Below, in pieces: positions 57,301-64,000 of a DNA stretch of 64,000 nucleotides. Origin of the DNA: Gorsachius magnificus (lineage: Eukaryota > Chordata > Aves > Pelecaniformes > Ardeidae); contig CM067091.1 in the NCBI GenBank assembly GCA_034008185.1, positions 6,737,799-6,801,798 on the forward strand, written 5' to 3'. Both the position numbers and the translations under genes were made by a program. The notes beneath the pieces are model-generated. The model was not told where the DNA came from. It ran no database searches and saw only the letters and a list, made by a program, of their open reading frames with translations. Positions within the stretch are counted from its first letter, which is position 1; the number at the start of each line of letters is the position of its first letter.

Positions 57301-60300
57301 GGTGAAAATTTTGCTTTTTGGTGATTTCTTTCCCCTGTCCCAGCTCCCATTTCTGGAGGACCCACTGTGGTGCGGTACCCAGCGCTGTGTCTCCCCAGCT
57401 GATGCTGTGATCCCCTTGGGTGTTTCGGGGTCCTCCCGCAGGTGCAGCTGCCAAATGCTGGGGGGTGGTTGGGGGGGTGGCTGTGTGCCCCCCCACGATC
57501 CCTCACTGCCTTTGTTTGGTTTTCCTTAGTGCCCGCTCGCTGGGAGCCGATGGGAGGAAAGCGTGTGAATTCTTTTAAATTAACCGGCAGTGAAAGCTAT
57601 TAATAATTAAGCGCCTACTGTCAGGAAAACAATGGTAGACTCAAATAAATGGCCCGGCTTTGTTACTTACAGCTTCCACCATTATTAAAATGGAAGGGAT
57701 ATTAATAATCCCCTTGCCTCTGGGGTTGGGGAGGGTTTGGTAGGGCGGCTTCCCATCCGCCCTGTGTCCTGGCCCCATGGCCATGCCGGATGTCTCCAGG
57801 AGCTGCCGTGCAGATGCTTCTGCATTCCCCCTCCTGCCTCCGGACCGCCTGGGATGGGGCATGCGGGACAGGACAGGGTGCTGCATCTGGGATCCCCTTT
57901 GGGATTTTCATCCTGCCTGCCCTGTAAGTACGGCTTTGGGGTTGCACTGGGGCAAGCACTGGGACTCCTGCTGGGGGTTTTGGGTGATGGGAGGTGGGGT
58001 ACCAGTGGCGGCTGGTGGTGGGGCAGGTGGGGAGCTGGGTCTGGGGCCGGCATCCCGGAGAGCCACGGTGCTGGAATCTCCAAGAGCCGCGGTGTGGCCG
58101 CTCGTTAAGCCGACAAGCGCTTTTTTCCCCCCTGCGAGCGCCTGCTGAGCACAGTTTAAACTCGGCGACAACTGCGTGGTAAATGATACGAGGCAATGGG
58201 AATGGAAATTAAACGGCTGGGGCCCGGCTGGGAAGGGCGGTGTTGACGCAGCCGAAGCTGTGAGCATTGGAGGAAAGCAGGCGGAAGGTCTGTGCTGGCA
58301 TCGAAGCCATTGCCGACCCTGGGGGACTGCGGCTGTGAGCAGCTTGTCCCGGAGGCAGGGGGTCTGATCCTTCCCTCCTCGTCCAGCAGCCAGGTCCCAT
58401 TTCTGTGTCCTGCTGCTGCCCAAATGGGCGCCGGACTCTGACTCCATCCCTGGTCCCTGGTGCCTGTGCTGCGCGTCCCTGTGGGCTGGCATGGACTGGT
58501 ACCCAGCGGGACCCGAGCATCGTTGCCAGGTCGTGGGCATCTCTGCAACCTTGCATCCTCCTCCTTCTCCATCCCTGCCGGCAAAGCTCGGGAGATGCGG
58601 AACAGGGGGATTACTCCCTGCTCTCCCCCCTTCTCCCTCCTGTCGCAGGGTCCTACCTGATGGTGAACTCCTCGCAGCACGCTCCGGGCCAGAGGGCTCA
58701 CCTGCTCTTCCAGGCACTGAGCGAGAATGACACCCACTGCCTCCAGTTCAGCTACTTCATGTACAGCCGGGACGGCCACAGCCCCGGCACCCTCAGCGCC
58801 TATGTCCGGGTGACGGGGGGCCCAGTGGGCAGCGCTGTCTGGAATGCCTCTGGCTCCCATGGCCACCAGTGGCACCAGGCGGAGTTGGCCGTCAGCTTGT
58901 TCTGGCCCAGCGAGTACCAGGTGAGCCCTGGTGGCCCCCCCCTGCCTTGCGTGACCCGGACCCCCCCGCCACCAGGTGACCCCTCTGTTTGGTGCCGCAG
59001 GTCCTCTTCGAGGCGGTGGTCTCCAGTGAGCGCAGGGGCTATCTTGGCTTGGATGATATTTTGCTCTTGAATTATCCATGCTGTGAGTGTCATGGGATGG
59101 GACCGCAGGGTGGGGGACCCTGAAGGACAGCAGGGTGGTGGGTGCTGCTGAGCTGGGCTGGGCAGCAGGGGTCGGAGCTCATGCCCATTGGGATGGTCCT
59201 GAATGCCAGGGGGCAGCCTGGTGGCACCTGGGTGTCCTGGTGGTACCTGGGCTGGTGGAGTTCCATCTCCTGGGTGCTTCTGGGGCTCCTTTTATCATTC
59301 TCCACCGCTGAGTTTTTACAAAGCCTTGGAGAAGTACTGACTGAACATGTGGCCTCAGCATCCCCATTGAGAGGGGCCACCCGCGCTGGTGGGGACCTGA
59401 AATCCCAGGCTGTCCCAACACATTGGCTGTTGGGGTTCACCCCCTATTTCTTCCAGGCTGGGGTAGGAGACCTGTCCCCCCTCTGTCAACCCCATAGCCT
59501 GCATCTGGTGACAGTGGGATGCCGCATCCCTCCCTGGGACACGGCTGGTTATATGGGGACAGGAACAAATTTCTGACTCTGAGCTGGGCCATGAGGATGG
59601 GGATCAAGCCTGTCCGGAGCTGGGCCCCAACCCTGACATTCTGGGTGGGTTTTGGGGCTGTGGTGGGATTTTTGCAGCAACCCTGCCGCGGGTCCCCTCG
59701 GACCTCGGCTGCTTTGTCACCTCTCGCTTGCGTCCCTTGGCAGCAAAAGCGCCTCATTTCTCCCGCCTGGGCGATGTGGAGGTCAACGCGGGGCAGAATG
59801 CCACCTTCCAGTGCGTGGCCGCCGGCAAGGCTGCTGAAGCCGAGCGGTTCCTCATGCAGGTGAGCAACGGCGGTACTGGCATCTCCACTGTCAACCCCAT
59901 GCGTCGCTTCTGCGATGCCTCTGTGCCTCCCCTTTGGGAGAAGACACCGCTGGGCAGGGGGGAGAAGGGTAATATCCTTCCCCCCCTTTTAAGCAGGCAT
60001 CATTTGGGGGCGTGTTTGGTGGCTCTGGATGTCGTGCCGTGCCTCCTGGTAACGTCTTGTCTCTCCCCGGGGGGCAGAGGCAGAGTGGTGAGGTGGTCCC
60101 CGCCGCCTCTGTGAAGCACATCAGCCACCGGCGCTTCCTGGCCACCTTCCAGCTGGACGAGGTGTCCAAGGAGGAGCAGGACCTGTACCGCTGCGTCACC
60201 CAGTCCAGCCGTGGCTCGGGCGTCTCCAACTTCGCTGAACTCATTGTGAAAGGTGGGTGACTTGCTGCTGGGTTTCTGGGTCGTGGAGGCGCTATTTCTG

Positions 60301-61187
60301 CCCTGCTGTTTGCAGAGGAAAAGGAAGGTGGGATGCTGGGGGCAGTGGAATTGCAGTTTCTCGCTGGGAATGAGTCACTACGCATGGATGGTTCAACATA
60401 AAACCAGGAAACTACCTTTTCTGGTGGCCTTACATCATTTATTTTTGATTGCAGTAGGTGGGAATTAATTATGGTGAAACTGTGCAGCACCATGCTGGGC
60501 AATGTATCTTATAAAGATAATTAAGGTTTGATCAGATGAAACCCTATTGCAGCTGTTACAGCCTTGCTAAAAGTGACGGAGGGCATACGCAGGGGCTGAA
60601 GTTTGAAGACCGGCTGGTGCCCTCCCATACTTTGGTGTCAATCCCCATCCCCTCTGGGTGGGGGATCCGAGTTTATCCCGTGCCCTGCTGTCCGAAGGGG
60701 TTGGGTTTGATGGGAAGAGACGGTGGGAAGAGACGTGAGCGTCTTGACTGTAGCTAATAAAAAAAAGTTAAAAAAAAAAAAAATAGTGGTCCCTCTGGTT
60801 GTGCTGGTGTTGGCCTGGCCCCAGGGCTGGGGATGCTGTGGAGCTGCTTCTGGAGGGGGATACTCCACCTGCCCCTTCTCCGCTCTCTTCCAGAGCCCCC
60901 CACACCCATCGCGCCCCCCCAGCTGCTCCGGGCCGGCTCCACCTACCTCATCATCCAGCTCAACACCAACTCCATCATCGGGGACGGCCCCATTGTGCGC
61001 AAGGAGATCGAGTACCGCATGACCTCGGGACCCTGGTCGGAGGTCCACGCCGTCAACATGCAGACCTACAAGCTCTGGCACCTGGATCCGGACACGGAGT
61101 ACGAGATCAGTGTCCTGCTCACCCGGCCCGGCGAGGGGGGCACCGGCAAACCGGGGCCGCCCCTCATCAGCCGCACCAAGTGTGCAG
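33294..61187 (+). CDS. PTPRU: PTPRU, receptor-type tyrosine phosphatase U (5' part, exons 1-7)
   Basis: A type I membrane receptor phosphatase of the R2B (MAM-containing) family, with PTPRM, PTPRK and PTPRT, which acts at cell-cell contacts. Seven exons (33294-33366, 50755-50883, 58649-58920, 59001-59082, 59744-59859, 60078-60252, 60894-61187) join in phase to give 1141 bases, residues 1-380. The domains are a signal peptide (about 1-20), MAM (about 26-185), Ig-like (about 187-282) and the first fibronectin III domain (about 284-380). The closest recalled family member is PTPRU: the strings [46 protein letters not shown] and [20 protein letters not shown] are diagnostic. FN3 repeats 2-4, the transmembrane segment and both phosphatase domains lie beyond the right edge. 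No disruption is seen. Confidence 0.96.
34305..34395 (+). mobile_element. MIR-like SINE fragment
   Basis: TTTTTGCAGGGGAAACTGAG and the following GCACGGGGAGAAGG resemble the MIR/CORE-SINE core (gaggaaactgaggcacagagagg). Old and diverged. A consensus comparison is needed. Confidence 0.4.
34750..34812 (+). mobile_element. MIR-like SINE fragment
   Basis: AGGGAAACTGAGGCACGCAG followed by CTGGTGAGGGGC, again like the MIR core and its AGCTxGTxAGTGGC continuation. Short. Confidence 0.35.
35478..35580 (+). mobile_element. MIR-like SINE fragment
   Basis: The best of the set: GTGGGGAAACTGAGGCACAG is followed after about 35 bases by AAGTGGCTGAGCTGGGGGAG, matching the second MIR landmark (aagtggcagagctgggatt) at the expected spacing. 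Confidence 0.5.
37980..38105. promoter_or_regulatory. AT-rich motif patch in PTPRU intron 1
   Basis: Contains the inverted repeat TTAATAAT-CT-ATTATTAA at 38010-38027 and, 23 bases on, AGACATGTCT (38050-38059), a perfect palindrome that also fits a p53-family half-site. A candidate conserved element only. Confidence 0.25.
45255..45500. promoter_or_regulatory. Candidate conserved element with hairpin and forkhead motif
   Basis: A long AT-rich block in GC-rich intron. It includes a perfect inverted repeat (arms GCTAATGT and ACATTAGC, 45283-45290 and 45295-45302, loop TTAC) that overlaps a forkhead core TGTTTAC (45288-45294), and many TAAT cores after it. No coding potential. Confidence 0.3.
46330..46402 (-). 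mobile_element. MIR-like SINE fragment
   Basis: Reverse orientation: GCGTGCCTCAGTTTCCCTAC, then after about 25 bases ATTAACCATTCATCCTGTGT and AAAGAACTTGA, which resembles the MIR complement (cctcagtttcc ... taaagcgctt). Confidence 0.45.
47455..47800. repeat. Imperfect tandem duplication of about 170 bases
   Basis: Two copies in a row share GCAGCACTGG (47472 and 47648), a T-run, CTGGTGTTTAACCCCCA-like sequence (47555 and 47720) and GCTGTGGTGCTGC (47611 and 47775). The offset changes from 176 to 164 because homopolymer lengths differ. Internal to PTPRU intron 1. Confidence 0.9.
48788..48862 (+). mobile_element. MIR-like SINE fragment
   Basis: GTGGGGAAACTGAGGCACGG then CAGTGGCTGCGCTGGGAATG, which fits the MIR order of motifs. 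Confidence 0.45.
50755..50883 (+). CDS. PTPRU: PTPRU exon 2 (start of MAM domain)
   Basis: Residues 26-67: [20 protein letters not shown] then [20 protein letters not shown] and PH, with split codons at both ends. CTFEE...C.YSQ...DDF.W is the standard opening of a MAM domain, with its first two cysteines. The segment before ADLPH differs in sequence from the human protein. Confidence 0.95.
50884..58648 (+). other. PTPRU: PTPRU intron 2
   Basis: A 7.8-kb intron, GTGAGT donor and TGTCGCAG acceptor. No exon or complete mobile element is recognised. AT-rich patches at about 52200-52340, 56880-57250 and 57560-57710 (the last with several ATTAATAAT cores) may be conserved elements. Confidence 0.85.
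58649..58920 (+). CDS. PTPRU: PTPRU exon 3 (MAM domain body)
   Basis: Residues 69-158, from [20 protein letters not shown] to [16 protein letters not shown]. Three N-glycosylation sequons are visible: NSS, NDT and NAS (in WNAS). Human has NTS, NDT and NMT at the same places. It ends in phase 0 before GTGAGC. Confidence 0.96.
59001..59082 (+). CDS. PTPRU: PTPRU exon 4 (end of MAM domain)
   Basis: Residues 159-185: [20 protein letters not shown] then LLLNYPC, plus one base. GxxGLDDIxLxxxPC is the closing MAM signature with its last cysteine. The intron before it is only 80 bases. Confidence 0.96.
59083..59743 (+). other. PTPRU: PTPRU intron 4
   Basis: A 661-base intron. Nothing else is recognised. 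Confidence 0.85.
59744..59859 (+). CDS. PTPRU: PTPRU exon 5 (Ig domain, first half)
   Basis: Completes Ser186 (Ala in human) and encodes residues 187-224: [20 protein letters not shown] then [18 protein letters not shown]. It contains the first Ig cysteine (FQC) and an NAT sequon. It ends in phase 0. Confidence 0.96.
60078..60252 (+). CDS. PTPRU: PTPRU exon 6 (Ig domain, second half)
   Basis: Residues 225-282, from [20 protein letters not shown] to [16 protein letters not shown] carries the second Ig cysteine. The acceptor tract is G-rich just before the AG (CCCCGGGGGGCAG), weaker than its neighbours. The donor is GTGGGT. Confidence 0.95.
60253..60893 (+). other. PTPRU: PTPRU intron 6
   Basis: A 641-base intron with an A-rich tract near 60760-60783. 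Nothing else is recognised. Confidence 0.85.
60894..61187 (+). CDS. PTPRU: PTPRU exon 7 (first fibronectin III domain)
   Basis: Residues 284-380, from [20 protein letters not shown] to [11 protein letters not shown], with split codons at both ends. [20 protein letters not shown] and the W...[17 protein letters not shown] pattern are the FN3 core and match PTPRU. The donor is GTGGGT. Confidence 0.96.
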
Positions 61188-64000
61188 GTGGGTCCCGTGC
61201 TGCGTCCCAGCCACCCTGGGTGGCCTTGGGCAAGGTCACCGGCCACCCCGCGCCCCGGGCAGGGAGTGCGGTTGGGGCCGGATGGGTACTGAGGGTGTTT
61301 GCTGCTGCGGTCCAGGAGCTTGAAGCATCGCTCTTCCGACGGATCCACCTTTAATTGACATTCTAGCGGCTGTGCGCAGCATCTCGGGAGGGACTGCTAA
61401 TTAAACCCATGTCGTGATCGTGGCCAGAGGGCAGCGGGGTATACAGGCGAGGCTGGATCTGGAGCCAACGCAATCAGCCTGTGCAGAGGGGCTGAGTATC
61501 CATCCAGCCTGGAAATGCCCTGAGGGACGGGGGGTTCTTGCTGATCGGAGTCAACAGCAGCCGGGCACGACGAGGGAGGCGCAGGAGCGGGATGCACAGG
61601 GTCAGCAGCTGCCACGTGGCTGGGTTCTGTCCCCGGCGCTGGGCAAACGTCGGCAGGAGACGGCTGCTCCCCCTCCGCCAGGGCTGCAGGCTCAGGGCCG
61701 GACCCAGCTCAGGGCATCCTCAAATCTCAGGACCGCCATCCCTGAGGATGAGCCCCTTGGCTGGCACTAGTGAGGTTCCCATCTCGTTCCCTCCTTGGAG
61801 GGAGCTGTAGATTATTCTCCAGTGCCTGGTTTTGAGTGGTTGGTGCCTCTAAAAATATTTCTTCTAAAACTAGGTGAATCCTATGCTGTGCTGGAGGGGT
61901 GGTAGCTTTGGTTGGGGGGGTCGGCTGCCTTCCCACGCACAGCGGTGACCTGGAGGTAATTCAGGGCAACCCTGTCCCTGCCGAAGCCCCCTTGGGGTGT
62001 CCCCAGGGAAGGTGGGAGCTGGGGTTTCTCTCTGCCAAAATGCCCGAACAGACCCCATGGTCCAACCATGCCAGTCTGGGGGGTGATGGGGGGCGGGGGA
62101 AGACTTCTCTGGTGCCGTGGGGCTGTGGGGGAGCCTGTTTCCCTCAGGGGAGTCTGACCCCACATCCCTACGGGGGGTGACCCAGGTTGGGGGACATCCA
62201 TTGCTGCAGTGGGGATGCTCCATGGCAACTACCTTCCCAATGCTGGCGTTTTACTGCTGGTAGTGGAGCAAAGTCAAAGGCAGTGAGATGGCGTGGTGGA
62301 GGCACAGGATTGTCACGCCATGTTCACCCCGAGACCCGGTGCCGCAGTGGTGCTGGGCTGGGACCCTGCACAGAAAAAACCCCCACCCCAACAAAAGCGC
62401 AGGTCCGTGCTGCTGAGCTGGGAGCGAGCCGGGAGCATCGTCCCGCAGACAGGGACCCGTGGGTGCATCCTCCTTACGTGTGGCAGGAGCCAAGCAGGAC
62501 ACGGCCACGTCCCCAGGGCTGCGGGGTGTCCCCGGTGGCTTTGGCTGTGGGGAGTCCAGGCGTGGGGTCAGCTTGGAGATTGGTGCGCTCAGGAGTACGA
62601 GGAGAGCGGCCGGTGCTGGCGCAGGAGTGGAGGGGGAGATGCAAACCCCGACCCAGGCATCGTGGTGAGGGGCTGGCGGCAGCTTTTCATCCCAGATTCA
62701 TTTTCAGAGGTGCTGTGGAAAAGCCCAGATTTCCATATTACCTCGAAGCCAATGACTGGCACTGTTTGGCACTCTTGGCACCCCGTATTTAATATCCTGT
62801 GGTTACCATGTTTAGGCTTCCCCGGCTCTTCCCACATGCTGTAACGATGCATTTTTCTCCCCGTCTTCCCGTGGGTCATGGTGGGTTTGCAGATGGTGAC
62901 ACAGCCGCACTTCCTCCACCCGAAAGGCGGCTGCGGTTAGATCCTCTGCATCCTCTGAGCCTTGCCAGCCCGTTTGCATCCCCTGTGCTTTGCAGGATCT
63001 GGCCCAGGAGGGGACTCTGGAAAAAGCCACTGGGCAGATGAATCCTGCAGCTCCTGGGTCAAGGGGAGATTCCCCACATGGCCACGTGCCGCTGGCCATC
63101 GTCAGCCCCGGGTGCCATACTGCCGGCTCCCCCTGGAGTATTGAGATGAACAAAAAGAAGAGGGGAAGGTTGAAGCCTGGCACCACGTGGTGTTGCCTGG
63201 GGAGGTGTGGGGGGCTCTGGAGGCCTTGAGAGGAGGGGGCAGAGGTCCCCATGCCCTTGGCCACCCACTGGGAGTGATGCCTGTAGGCTTCGGTTCGGTG
63301 TTTTTTGGTAGAGCCAGACGTGGCAATGGGTTTAAGGCTGGGGTCCCTGCAGCGTGGGGCTGTGTGCCTATTACTGTGCTCACCCCCCAAAATCAGCTGG
63401 GGTTTTGCACAGTCCCCCAGGGGCATCAGGACCTGTAGGAGCATCCACTGAGGTTGCAGAAGCCTCTTGCAACGCTGAATTTTTCCACAGTGCAAATCCC
63501 AAGGGAATCACCTGGGGCATCAGCTCAGGGGCAGGGTGGGCAAAGACCCTCCCTTCCCTCTTGGTGTCCTTTCCACCACCCTGGGGTGTGGAAAGGAGTT
63601 TGCTGCCATTAACCCCAACCACCTGTGTGCATCCACTGTTGGCAGATGAGCTCGGCTCCTCGTTAAATCCAACTCCTTCCTGGCGACGGCGCTCAGCCTC
63701 TGTCCTTTCGAAGAGCCTGACACGGGCTTGATGAAAACACGAGGGCTCCTATTGTGCAGGCACGTTTGTCTGGGTATTTGTGGTGCAGATGCTCCCAATG
63801 CCTGCCGTGGCTCTATCTTCACCTCCATAGGGGAAGATGAGCAACAGGGGCTGCTGTCCCTGCGGTGTTGGTGGCTTTGAAGACCTGGTGATGTCCCCAG
63901 CCTTGTCTGCAGGCCAGCAGCATCCTGTGCCAGGGCTAGTCCCAATTTTGGGGTCAGGGTTGCTCTCCACACCTGCCCATCTCACTCCTGCGCTGTAAAA
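61188..64000 (+). other. PTPRU: PTPRU intron 7 (partial)
   Basis: At least 2.8 kb of intron to the window edge. The next expected exon (second FN3 domain) is not found, so it lies beyond 64000. No repeat or RNA gene is recognised. Confidence 0.8.

Noticed and set aside
58156..59079. A 307-codon minus-strand open frame
   Set aside because: It is the antisense shadow of PTPRU exons 3 and 4, whose plus-strand reading is unambiguous.
1..64000. CRISPR arrays, bacterial operons, rRNA or tRNA genes
   Set aside because: The DNA is clearly vertebrate. The tandem arrays lack spacer structure, and no tRNA cloverleaf or rRNA sequence was recognised by eye.

Overview
The window is vertebrate nuclear DNA and almost certainly from a bird. 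It has long introns with GT-AG boundaries, CpG-island promoters, and two 5'-truncated copies of the avian/reptilian CR1 retrotransposon, recognisable by the 3' ATTCTRTG-type terminal repeat. The gene content is the conserved block SRSF4 - MECR - PTPRU, in the order and orientations known from mammals (human 1p35). I infer Aves from the CR1 copies and the protein sequences and cannot name a species.

Layout. (1) 1-5444, minus strand: the 5' end of SRSF4, with coding exon 1 and part of a long intron 1, under a CpG-island promoter. (2) 5445-12046: the SRSF4-MECR interval. On the plus strand at 7987-9333 it hides a two-exon relative of the HSFY/HSFX heat-shock-factor family, with an intact GT-AG intron but a frameshift inside its DNA-binding domain. 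No gene is known at this place in the mammalian block. (3) 12047-20197, minus strand: complete MECR, ten coding exons that splice in frame to a 360-residue protein. (4) 20198-33293: the divergent MECR/PTPRU intergenic region, with two minisatellites and several AT-rich, homeodomain-motif-rich patches that may be regulatory. (5) 33294-64000, plus strand: the 5' part of PTPRU, seven coding exons giving residues 1-380 (signal peptide, MAM domain, Ig domain, first fibronectin III domain). Intron 1 is 17.4 kb. The rest of the gene lies to the right of the window.

Function. The three conserved genes are unrelated in role: an SR splicing factor, the last reductase of mitochondrial fatty-acid synthesis, and a receptor-type tyrosine phosphatase for cell-cell adhesion. 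Their grouping reflects conserved synteny, not a pathway. All exon joins were checked by hand for codon phase. Untranslated ends, poly(A) sites and enhancer-like patches are inference.
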